From Duganella flavida (GTDB lineage Bacteria > Pseudomonadota > Gammaproteobacteria > Burkholderiales > Burkholderiaceae_D), in NCBI RefSeq assembly GCF_009857445.1, contig NZ_WWCN01000018.1:1-64000 (forward strand): a DNA stretch of 64,000 bases, in the 5' to 3' direction. The position numbers and the translations under genes are program-made. This document shows, piece after piece, positions 7,873-15,646 of the stretch. Each line of letters starts with the position of its first letter. Position 1 is the first letter of the stretch. The notes under the pieces were generated by a model, which had not been told where the DNA came from, did no database searches, and saw only the letters and a program-made list of their open reading frames with translations.

Positions 7873-10050
7873 ATGAATCAGCAAGCAATCAAAATTGACG
7901 GTATGAGCTGCGCGTCTTGTGTCGGCAGGGTAGAGCGGGTGCTCGCGGCCGTGCCGGGCGTGGACAAGGTCAGCATCAACCTCGCCACCGAAATGGCGCG
8001 CGTGGAGTCGGCGCAGCCGCTAGACTTCGGCATGCTGGCGCAAGCGATCGACAAGGCAGGCTATCGGGCCTCGCAAGTCGAAGCCGCATCGCCACCGCCT
8101 GTGGCGGCATCGGCGGACGGACGTGCCGTCGGACTGGCCGCGCTGTTTTCGCTGCCGCTGCTGCTCCCCATGCTGCTGGAATTCGCCGGCGTCCACTGGA
8201 TGCTGGACGGCCGCATTCAATGGCTGTTCGCCACGCCGGTGCAGTTCTGGCTGGGCGCACGTTTTTATCGCGCCGGCTGGCTGGCAGCCCGCGCCCGCAG
8301 CGGCAATATGGACTTGCTGGTCGCATTGGGTACCAGCGCCGCCTATGGCCTGAGCGTCTACCTGCTGCTGGCCGGCGGCGCTATGCCGCATCTGTACTTT
8401 GAAGCGTCATCGGTGGTGATCACGCTGGTCCTGCTGGGCAAATGGCTGGAGGCGCGCGCCAAGCGCCAGACCACCGCTGCCATCCGCGCCTTGCAAGTGC
8501 TGCGGCCCGAATCCGCACGCGTGCGCCGCGACGGCCAAGACCTCGATATCGCCATCAATGAGGTGCGCGTGGATGACATCATCGTCATCCGTCCCGGCGA
8601 ACGTATCGCCGCCGACGGCATCGTGACCGAAGGCGCAAGCCATGTCGACGAGGCGCTGATCACCGGTGAAAGCCTGCCCGTTGCACGCCACGCCGGCGAA
8701 CGCGTGACGGGCGGCGCAATCAACGGCGAAGGCCTGCTGCTGGTGCGCGTGAGCGCGGTCGGCGCGGAGAGCACGCTGTCGCGCATCATCCGCTTGGTGG
8801 AAGACGCGCAGGCCGCCAAAGCGCCGGTGCAGCATCTGGTAGACCGCGTGAGCGCGGTGTTCGTGCCAGTGGTGCTGGTGCTGGCGCTGCTGACCTTTGC
8901 CGGCTGGTGGCTGGTCGGCGGCGCGGAGCAAGCCATTATCAACGCGGTAGCGGTGCTGGTGATTGCCTGCCCATGCGCGCTGGGATTGGCGACACCAGCC
9001 GCCATCATGGCCGGCACCGGCGTCGCGGCGCGCTACGGCATTTTGATCAAAGACGCCGAAGCGCTGGAGCTGGCGCACCGCATCACCGCCGTCGCCTTCG
9101 ATAAAACCGGCACGCTGACCGAAGGCCAGCCATCGCTGACCGAACTCGCCCCCGCGCCGGGCACCGACGAAACGCGCCTGCTGCAACTAGCCGCCGCCGT
9201 CCAACGCGGCAGCGAACACCCACTCGCGCGGGCCGTCGTACAAGCCGCCGAGGCCCGCACCGCGACCTCGCCCGCCATTGCGCCGCTGCTCGCGACTGAC
9301 GTCAGCGCGCTGCCGGGACGCGGCGTGGCGGCGACGGTGGAGGGCGTGCGCCTCGTATTGGGCAGCACGCGGGTGATGCAGGAACACGGTATCTCATTGC
9401 AAGCACTTTCCACCCGCGCCGAAGCGTTGGAGCAGGCAGGCCACACCATCTCCTGGCTGGCCGACGCCAACACCCACCAACTCCTTGGCCTGCTCGCCTT
9501 CGGTGATCGCATCAAACCGCAAGCCCGCGCCGCCGTGCAAGCGCTGCACGCCATGAACATCCAAACCGTCATGCTCACCGGCGACAACCAAGGCAGCGCC
9601 GACGCCATCGGCCAGCAACTCGGCATCCAGCGCGTAATCGCCAACATGCTCCCCGCCGACAAAGCCAGCACCATCGCCGGCATGAAGCGCGGCGGCGCCA
9701 CCATCGCCATGATCGGCGACGGCATCAACGACGCCCCCGCGCTGGCTGCAGCGGACGTCGGCATCGCCATGTCCAACGGCACCGACGTCGCCATGCACGC
9801 TGCCGGTATCACCCTGATGCGCGGCGACCCAGCGCTGGTGGCTGCCGCCATCAGCATCTCGCGCCACAGCTACAACAAAATCCGCCAGAACCTGTTCTGG
9901 GCCTTCATCTATAACCTGATCGGCATCCCGCTGGCGGCTTTCGGTCTGCTCAACCCCATGGTGGCAGGCGGTGCGATGGCTCTAAGCTCGGTCAGCGTCA
10001 TCAGCAATGCGCTGCTGCTGCGGCGCTGGAAACCGGAGCACCGCACATGA
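7873..10050 (+). CDS. copA: Copper-exporting P1B-type ATPase CopA
   Basis: The protein has 725 residues and exports Cu(I) across the inner membrane, driven by ATP. One N-terminal heavy-metal-associated domain carries MSCASC (C13, C16). Membrane helices follow, with the CPC ion-binding motif at residues 366-368 (ACPCALGLATPA), the phosphorylation motif DKTGTLTEG with D410, and the hinge GDGINDAPAL from about residue 615. The TGE motif of the actuator domain is present (ITGESLPV). CPC plus a CueR-type promoter and a downstream cueR identify the metal as copper rather than zinc or cadmium. Its TGA overlaps the cueR ATG (ATGA). Confidence 0.96.
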   Translation: MNQQAIKIDGMSCASCVGRVERVLAAVPGVDKVSINLATEMARVESAQPLDFGMLAQAIDKAGYRASQVEAASPPPVAASADGRAVGLAALFSLPLLLPMLLEFAGVHWMLDGRIQWLFATPVQFWLGARFYRAGWLAARARSGNMDLLVALGTSAAYGLSVYLLLAGGAMPHLYFEASSVVITLVLLGKWLEARAKRQTTAAIRALQVLRPESARVRRDGQDLDIAINEVRVDDIIVIRPGERIAADGIVTEGASHVDEALITGESLPVARHAGERVTGGAINGEGLLLVRVSAVGAESTLSRIIRLVEDAQAAKAPVQHLVDRVSAVFVPVVLVLALLTFAGWWLVGGAEQAIINAVAVLVIACPCALGLATPAAIMAGTGVAARYGILIKDAEALELAHRITAVAFDKTGTLTEGQPSLTELAPAPGTDETRLLQLAAAVQRGSEHPLARAVVQAAEARTATSPAIAPLLATDVSALPGRGVAATVEGVRLVLGSTRVMQEHGISLQALSTRAEALEQAGHTISWLADANTHQLLGLLAFGDRIKPQARAAVQALHAMNIQTVMLTGDNQGSADAIGQQLGIQRVIANMLPADKASTIAGMKRGGATIAMIGDGINDAPALAAADVGIAMSNGTDVAMHAAGITLMRGDPALVAAAISISRHSYNKIRQNLFWAFIYNLIGIPLAAFGLLNPMVAGGAMALSSVSVISNALLLRRWKPEHRT

Positions 10051-10433
10051 ACATCGGCCAAGCCGCGAGCGCCACCGGCGTTTCTGCCAAAATGATCCGC
10101 TACTACGAAAGCATCGCCCTGATCCCGGCAGGGAAGCGCACTGACGCCGGCTACCGCATCTACGGCGAGAACGACCTGCACACGCTGCGCTTCGTGAAAC
10201 GGGCACGGCTGCTGGGATTCTCGCTCGACCAGATCCGCGACCTGCTGTCGCTATGGCAGAACAAAGAGCGCGCCAGCGCCGACGTCAAAACCATCGCGCT
10301 GGGTCACGTGACGCAGCTTAACCAGCGCATCGCCGAACTGACCGAAATGCGCGACACCCTGCAAACACTGGCCGGCTGCTGCCACGGCGATGATCGTCCC
10401 GACTGCCCAATCCTCCAAAGCCTCGCTGACTAA
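10047..10433 (+). CDS. cueR: Cu(I)-responsive MerR-family regulator CueR
   Basis: The protein has 128 residues, the normal CueR length. The N-terminal winged helix-turn-helix (MNIGQAASATGVSAKMIRYY) is followed by a long dimerisation helix and a C-terminal metal loop with C112 and C120 (CCHGDDRPDC), matching the two Cu(I)-binding cysteines of E. coli CueR. An extra C111 is present. It is translationally coupled to copA through ATGA. It should activate its own operon via 7813-7843 and copZ via 19163-19193, since both show the 19-bp-spaced promoters that MerR proteins untwist. Confidence 0.95.
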   Translation: MNIGQAASATGVSAKMIRYYESIALIPAGKRTDAGYRIYGENDLHTLRFVKRARLLGFSLDQIRDLLSLWQNKERASADVKTIALGHVTQLNQRIAELTEMRDTLQTLAGCCHGDDRPDCPILQSLAD

Positions 10434-10449
10434 CGTATAATTCCGTCAC

Positions 10450-10637
10450 GTTTTGGTGCACGCGCGTCTGTCCAGATGCGCAGTTAAACGGGAAACAGGA
10501 GCCTTCAACGGCGAACCTGTGCTGCCCCCGCAACGGTAAACAAGCGTCGTCACACGACGACAATCCACTTCGCTAAACCACTGTGCTTCATGCATGGGAA
10601 GGTCAGGTGGATCTGCTTGCGAGCCCGGATACCGGCC
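10450..10637 (+). promoter_or_regulatory. Cobalamin (B12) riboswitch aptamer
   Basis: Conserved elements appear in the right order: GGTGC near 10455, a TTAAACGGGAAACAGG-like element near 10483-10500, the core CTGTGCTGCCCCCGCAACGG followed by TAA, a variable peripheral stem (cgtcgtcacacgacg), CCACTGTG, GGGAAGGTCAGGTGG, and the B12-box-like end GAGCCCGGATACCGGCC. It lies just upstream of the ExbB-like/CobN-like/TonB-receptor operon and is expected to repress it when adenosyl- or other cobalamins are abundant. Confidence 0.93.
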
Positions 10638-10646
10638 AAACAGGTG

Positions 10647-10699
10647 GAAGCGCCGCAAGCGCTTCTGTTCAAACCACTCACGGGGAGGTGAGTGGTTTG
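10647..10699 (+). promoter_or_regulatory. Riboswitch expression platform: two hairpins, the second exposing GGGGAG in its loop
   Basis: Hairpin 1: gaagcgc (10647-10653) pairs with gcgcttc (10659-10665). Hairpin 2: a perfect 12-bp stem, caaaccactcac (10670-10681) with gtgagtggtttg (10688-10699), around the loop GGGGAG. Hairpin 2 is not followed by a proper T-run, and its loop and 3' arm contain the only good Shine-Dalgarno-like sequence before the first gene. Control at translation initiation is therefore as likely as termination. Confidence 0.6.
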
Positions 10700-10721
10700 C
10701 GCGTCTTTACACAATCCGTCT

Positions 10722-11318
10722 ATGCAAAATCTGCCTGTTGACGCAGCGATTCATTCTATTGAAACGCTGTTGTACTCCATTTCCAATGTCCTCTACCTGC
10801 CGGTATTGGTCGGCATCGCCGCGCTGGTGCTGCACATGCTGGTGTGCTTCGGCACCTTCGCCGCCGAATGGTTCGAACGCCGTCGCGGCATGCGCATGCT
10901 GGTCGCCACTGCACGCAAGGAGATGTCCGAAACGCTGACCGCACAAGAAGGTGAGCCGGCACTCGATGCCCGCCTCGAACGTGTGGTGCAGCGCGCCGAC
11001 ACCAGTGGTGTGCGCCGCCTCGATGGCGTGCGCTTCGTGGTACGCGTCGGTCCCGCATTGGGCCTGATGGGCACCCTGATCCCGATGGGCATCTCGCTGG
11101 CCGGCCTCGCACAAGGCAACCTGCCGAAGATGGCCGAGTCGATGACTACCGCTTTCACCGCCACGGTGGTCGGTTTGGCGTGCAGCGTCAGCGCCTACGT
11201 GCTGACGCTGGTGCGCGAGCACTGGCTGCGCAGCGACCTGACCGAAATCGCATTCGCCGCCGAATCGCTGCTGGCGTCGCACGCCGCCAAGCCGCACCTG
11301 GTCCGCGCGGAGGCCTGA
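10722..11318 (+). CDS. MotA/TolQ/ExbB-family proton channel protein of the B12-regulated operon
   Basis: The protein has 198 residues from ATG 10722. An upstream in-frame GTG at 10692 lies inside the riboswitch hairpin only 3 nt from the GGAGG, so either start is possible. One N-terminal membrane helix is visible (about residues 20-45). After a cytoplasmic segment, two helices carry the family signature (GPALGLMGTLIPMG and TAFTATVVGL). Relatives form pentameric proton channels that energise envelope proteins together with a single-span partner. Here the next gene encodes such a single-span protein (DUF2149). The pair is separate from any tonB/exbB/exbD set, and no tonB gene is in the window. 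Role inferred: proton-motive-force coupling for the adjacent CobN-like protein and receptor. Confidence 0.85.
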   Translation: MQNLPVDAAIHSIETLLYSISNVLYLPVLVGIAALVLHMLVCFGTFAAEWFERRRGMRMLVATARKEMSETLTAQEGEPALDARLERVVQRADTSGVRRLDGVRFVVRVGPALGLMGTLIPMGISLAGLAQGNLPKMAESMTTAFTATVVGLACSVSAYVLTLVREHWLRSDLTEIAFAAESLLASHAAKPHLVRAEA

Positions 11319-11319
11319 C

Positions 11320-11655
11320 ATGCGCTACTTGAATAAACACCGCTATTCTCGCCTCGGCGAGCATGGCGAAGATCCTCTATCGGGCGTCGCCAACCTGTTC
11401 GACGCCAGTATCGTGTTCATCGTGGCGATGATGCTGGCGCTGTTCTCAGCCTGGAACATGATGGATCTGCTGGATCCGAATTCCGAAGTCACCATCGCCA
11501 AGAAGTCCGCCGACGGCCATGTCGAAGTGCTGACGAAGAGGGGGGCGGAAATCAAAGTGAGCAAGGTTAGCGACAAACCGCTGTCCGGCTCCGGCAAACG
11601 TTTGGGCACTGCGTACCAACTGCCGGACGGGAAGGTGGTTTATGTTCCGGAATAA
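11320..11655 (+). CDS. DUF2149 protein, single-span ExbD/TolR-like partner
   Basis: The protein has 111 residues and begins 1 nt after the stop of the ExbB-like gene. A cytoplasmic N-terminus of about 25 residues leads into one membrane helix (about residues 29-50, SIVFIVAMMLALFSAWNMM). A small C-terminal domain of about 60 residues is expected in the periplasm. The topology is that of ExbD/TolR, though the sequence is not an obvious ExbD. DUF2149 genes are known to accompany MotA/TolQ/ExbB-like and CobN-like genes in B12- and haem-associated loci. The stop overlaps the CobN-like gene by 14 nt. Function unproven. Confidence 0.8.
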   Translation: MRYLNKHRYSRLGEHGEDPLSGVANLFDASIVFIVAMMLALFSAWNMMDLLDPNSEVTIAKKSADGHVEVLTKRGAEIKVSKVSDKPLSGSGKRLGTAYQLPDGKVVYVPE

Positions 11656-14600
11656 GCTTTGGGCGTTTGCCTTGTTGTTGCTATGCCTGGTCGGCTACGT
11701 GCATTCGGCGCAGTCGCCGCGCACGCTGGCGCTGATGCTGGGCGACGTGGAGTCGCGTCCCGCCGTACTGGCAGTGCGTGGTTTGCAGGATGAGTTGAAG
11801 GCGCTGAATGTCGCCATCCGCATCATTCCTGTGAACGGTCTCACGCCGGCGGATCGCAGCGCGCTCGCTGCCGCCGATGTCGCCGTCATCAACGTTAAAG
11901 GCCGCCAGGCGATGGCTGGTCTCACCGGCGAACTGCAAGCGCTGCAAAAAGCGCGCAAGCCGGTGTTTGCCGTCGGTGCGATTGACGATAGCTTGCGTGA
12001 ACTCGGCGTACGCGATGATCAGTCGATCCAGGCCTATCACGCGGAAGGCGGCGTGGAAAACATTGGCAACCTGCTGCGCTATATTTTGCGTAACAGCTTC
12101 GGTTCGAAGGTAAGTGTCGCACCGGTGCACGCCATGCCGGAATCGGGCCTGTACGATGTGCAGGCCAACCGCACCGTCAGTACCTACGATGATTACGTGC
12201 GCGGTTACGGGCATCACAAGCCGGGCGCTCCGTGGATCGCTGTGCCGTTCTATCGCGCCAGCCTGGTGGCAGGTCAAACGCTGCCGCTGACGGCCATTGT
12301 CACACGGCTGGAGGCGAGTGGTTACAACGTGGTGCCGGTGTTCGGCTATCCGTACGAAACGCCACTCAAGCTGCTGCTGGACGAAAACGGCAAGAGCCGT
12401 GTGGACTTGATCGTTGCACTGGGCATGAAGGTCGGCGGTACTGCCAGCGTGGGCGCGTTGCTTGACCAGATTGGCGTCCCGGCGATTAACGCCATTACCC
12501 TGAGCCAGCAGACTTACGCGCAGTGGCAGGAATCCAAGATTGGTCTCGACATTATTGAGCGCACGTGGCAACTGGCCGGCGCGGAAGCGGCGGGCCTGAT
12601 TCAGCCAACCGTGGTGGCTAGCCGTGAGCGCATCAGCGATGCGCAGACTGGTCTAGCTTACGTTGAAGAGACGCCGATTGCGGAGCGCGTCGAACGCCTC
12701 AACGAGCGCGTGGCCGCGTGGCTGGCGCTGCGCAAACAGGCCAATGGCGACAAGCGTGTCGCCATGATCTACTTTAATTATCCGCACGGCTCCGAGACCA
12801 TCGGCGCGGCTTATCTGAACGTGCTGCCTGAGAGCTTATGGAAAATCGTCCAGCGTCTCAAGCATGATGGCTACCGCACCGGCGAGGCGCTGCCAGCCAA
12901 CGAAGCAGAGCTGCAAGGCGAGATCCAGAAGTGGGGCAACTATCCCGGCAAGTCCAAAGGCGACTACATGGCGGGCCTGAAGCATCTGGCCGAAAGTGGC
13001 CAGGCCTTGCTGGTGCCGCTGTCCGAATACCAGCAGTGGTTCGAGAAACTGCCGCAGCCGCTGCGCGCATCGATCGAACAGTCGTGGGGCAAGCCGGAGA
13101 AAGCGCCGGTCCTGTGGCGCAACGCGAAAGGTGAGGCGTTCTTCGTTTATCCGGCACGCCGCTTCGGTAATGTGCTGATGGCGCCGCAGCCGGGCCGCGC
13201 TTGGGAACAGAACCTCGAAAAGCTGCATAATGAAGTGAGCATGCCGCCGTCGCACGAGTACATCGCGTTTTACCTGTGGCTGCAAAAGGACTTCCAGGCC
13301 AATGCGGTGATGCACATCGGTACCCACGGCACGCAGGAGTGGCTGACCGGTAAAGAGGCCGGCCTGTCCGACAGCGATCCGACCGAGGCGCTGATTGGCG
13401 CCATGCCCAACATCTATCCGTACGTGATGGACGACGTGGGCGAGGGGATCCAGGCCAAGCGTCGCGGCATGGCGACCATCATCGATCATATGACGCCGCC
13501 GTTCGACGTGGCTGGCCTGAATCCCGACCTGCGCGAACTGGGCGCGCTGCTGAATGACTATCGCGTCGCAGAGCAGAAAAGCCCGTTGCTGGCGGCCAGC
13601 CACCTGAAAGCCATCAACCGCCTCGCAGCAAAGAGCGGCGTGTTGAAGGACATGAAGAAGACCGAACTGAAATCGGAAGCTGACATGGAGGGTCTCGAAG
13701 AATATCTCGACGACACCGGCAGCAAGCTGACGCCATTCGGCCTGCACACCTTCGGCGTGGCGCCATCAGCAGAGCACCGCAATTCCACCGCGCGCGCGGT
13801 GGTCAGCCTCGATAACACTTCCACGCCGGAGCAGAAGGTCAAGCGCATCGCGCAGCTGGAGGCGGATATTGAGCAAAGCGCGCAGCTGGAACTGGACCGC
13901 TTGATGCAAGCACTGTCGGGTCGCTACATCCCGACCGGTGCGAGTGCGGACTTGGTGCGCAATCCGAATGCGCTGCCGACCGGGCGTAACTTTTTCGGCC
14001 TCGATCCATCGCGCATTCCGAGCAAAACCACCTACGAAGCTGGCGCGAAACTGGCGCAGCAACTGGCGGAGGATTATCGCAAGCGTCATGGCGCCTATCC
14101 GGAAAAGCTCAGTATGAATTTGTGGGGCGTGGAGACCTCGCGCCACGAAGGCGTGATGGAAGCGCAAGCCATGTCGCTGATGGGTGTTCGTCCGACGTGG
14201 GATGAACGTGGCCGCGTCACCGGAGTGGAAGCGCTGACGCGCAAGCAGCTGGGACGCCCACGCGTGGACGTCACGCTGGTGTCCTCCGGCCTGTTCCGCG
14301 ACTTGTTCCCGAACCTGCTCACGCTGATGGATCAAGCCGCGCAACTGGCGCAGAAACAGGACGACGAAGGCGGCAACGTGATGACGGCGCACAGCCGCAA
14401 GGTGGCTGCCGCCTTGACGGCGCGCGGCGTTTCGGCGGAAGAAGCGCAGCGCATGGCGTCGGTGCGCATCTTCGGCGTGCCGAGTGGCGCGTATGGCACG
14501 CAGATCGAAAAACTGATCCCGCTCACGAACGCGTGGCAGAACGAGAAGGAAGTGGCGGATGTGTTCATCAATCGCATGAGCCATCCGTTCGGCGCCGGTT

Positions 14601-15646
14601 ACTGGGGCGACGACAAGGCCAATCCGGAGCAGCGCCGCGAGTTGTTCAAGCAGGCGCTGTCCGGCAGCCAGATTGCGCTGCACAGTCGTTCCAGCAACCT
14701 GTTTGCGACGCTGGACAACGATGACTTCTTCCAGTACCTCGGTGGCACCGCGATGGCGATCCGCAGCGTGGATGGCAAGACGCCAGAGGTGATGGTCAGC
14801 GACCTGGCCAATCCGCGCCGCGCTTCGCACAAGACGCTGGAGCAGTACATGGGACAGGAGATGCAGGCGCGCTACCTGAACCCGCGCTGGGCTGACAGCA
14901 TGCTGAAAGAGGGCTACTCCGGCGCACGCTACATCAACCGCGTGGTGGATTATCTGTGGGCGTGGCAGGTCACGGTGCCGGAGGTGGTCGACAACGGCAA
15001 GTGGCAGCGCATGTACGATACCTACGTTGAAGACCGTCATGGTTTGAAGGTGCGCGAGCGCTTCGCGGCTGCCGGCAACCTGCGCGCATTCCAGGCGATG
15101 ACGGACCGCATGCTGAGCGCCGTCGAACGTGGTTACTGGAAGCCTAGTGACGCAGTGTTCAAGAAACTAAGCCAGATGAATGCTATAGCCATCAAAGATG
15201 CCGGTGTTTCGTGCAGTGCCGATTCGTGCAGCAAGGCGACGTTAAAAATAGCACCGCAATTCAACCCGGAGTTCGCGCCAAACGTCGGATCCAATGCTAG
15301 TATCGTGAAGGGTGCTGTGCAAGCCGCGCGAGTTGGCGGCGCAGCACCGTCACCACAAGCGGCGATGAACAACGCCGCTGCCGAGTTGCAGGCCTTGCAG
15401 GCAAAGGCCGAGACTCAGCACCCGCCACCGCCGCCACCACAGGCCAGGGCGAAGCCTGCACCGCAGGCCAAACCGGAAGCTGCCGACGCTAAAGTCAGCG
15501 GCTTTGAAATGCAATCCTTGTCCAACTTGACTACGGTCCAGAAGACAGTGGGCACGCTCGTGCTGCTGGCGCTAGCCGCTGCACTGGTGGGCATCGGCTA
15601 TCTCGCTCGTCGCAACAAACTTCGAAAATTGAAAGGCTTTGTATGA
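11642..15646 (+). CDS. CobN-like chelatase, predicted exported and C-terminally membrane-anchored
   Basis: The protein has 1334 residues and is homologous to the large subunit of aerobic cobaltochelatase and magnesium chelatase H. Family motifs are HIGTHGTQEW (H558, H562) and, further on, LWGVETSRHEGVMEAQAMSL. Unlike cytoplasmic CobN it starts with a signal-peptide-like sequence (residues 1-22, KLWAFALLLLCLVGYVHSA). It ends with a Pro/Ala-rich linker, one membrane helix (about 1302-1322) and a basic tail RRNKLRKLKGFV, so the catalytic body should face the periplasm. No CobS/CobT or ChlI/ChlD ATPase genes are nearby. The neighbours (channel pair, TonB receptor) suggest handling of a tetrapyrrole or its metal in the envelope, as proposed for HmuS-type haem dechelatases. 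Which metal or tetrapyrrole is unknown. It overlaps the receptor gene by 4 nt. Confidence 0.9.
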   Translation: MFRNKLWAFALLLLCLVGYVHSAQSPRTLALMLGDVESRPAVLAVRGLQDELKALNVAIRIIPVNGLTPADRSALAAADVAVINVKGRQAMAGLTGELQALQKARKPVFAVGAIDDSLRELGVRDDQSIQAYHAEGGVENIGNLLRYILRNSFGSKVSVAPVHAMPESGLYDVQANRTVSTYDDYVRGYGHHKPGAPWIAVPFYRASLVAGQTLPLTAIVTRLEASGYNVVPVFGYPYETPLKLLLDENGKSRVDLIVALGMKVGGTASVGALLDQIGVPAINAITLSQQTYAQWQESKIGLDIIERTWQLAGAEAAGLIQPTVVASRERISDAQTGLAYVEETPIAERVERLNERVAAWLALRKQANGDKRVAMIYFNYPHGSETIGAAYLNVLPESLWKIVQRLKHDGYRTGEALPANEAELQGEIQKWGNYPGKSKGDYMAGLKHLAESGQALLVPLSEYQQWFEKLPQPLRASIEQSWGKPEKAPVLWRNAKGEAFFVYPARRFGNVLMAPQPGRAWEQNLEKLHNEVSMPPSHEYIAFYLWLQKDFQANAVMHIGTHGTQEWLTGKEAGLSDSDPTEALIGAMPNIYPYVMDDVGEGIQAKRRGMATIIDHMTPPFDVAGLNPDLRELGALLNDYRVAEQKSPLLAASHLKAINRLAAKSGVLKDMKKTELKSEADMEGLEEYLDDTGSKLTPFGLHTFGVAPSAEHRNSTARAVVSLDNTSTPEQKVKRIAQLEADIEQSAQLELDRLMQALSGRYIPTGASADLVRNPNALPTGRNFFGLDPSRIPSKTTYEAGAKLAQQLAEDYRKRHGAYPEKLSMNLWGVETSRHEGVMEAQAMSLMGVRPTWDERGRVTGVEALTRKQLGRPRVDVTLVSSGLFRDLFPNLLTLMDQAAQLAQKQDDEGGNVMTAHSRKVAAALTARGVSAEEAQRMASVRIFGVPSGAYGTQIEKLIPLTNAWQNEKEVADVFINRMSHPFGAGYWGDDKANPEQRRELFKQALSGSQIALHSRSSNLFATLDNDDFFQYLGGTAMAIRSVDGKTPEVMVSDLANPRRASHKTLEQYMGQEMQARYLNPRWADSMLKEGYSGARYINRVVDYLWAWQVTVPEVVDNGKWQRMYDTYVEDRHGLKVRERFAAAGNLRAFQAMTDRMLSAVERGYWKPSDAVFKKLSQMNAIAIKDAGVSCSADSCSKATLKIAPQFNPEFAPNVGSNASIVKGAVQAARVGGAAPSPQAAMNNAAAELQALQAKAETQHPPPPPPQARAKPAPQAKPEAADAKVSGFEMQSLSNLTTVQKTVGTLVLLALAAALVGIGYLARRNKLRKLKGFV

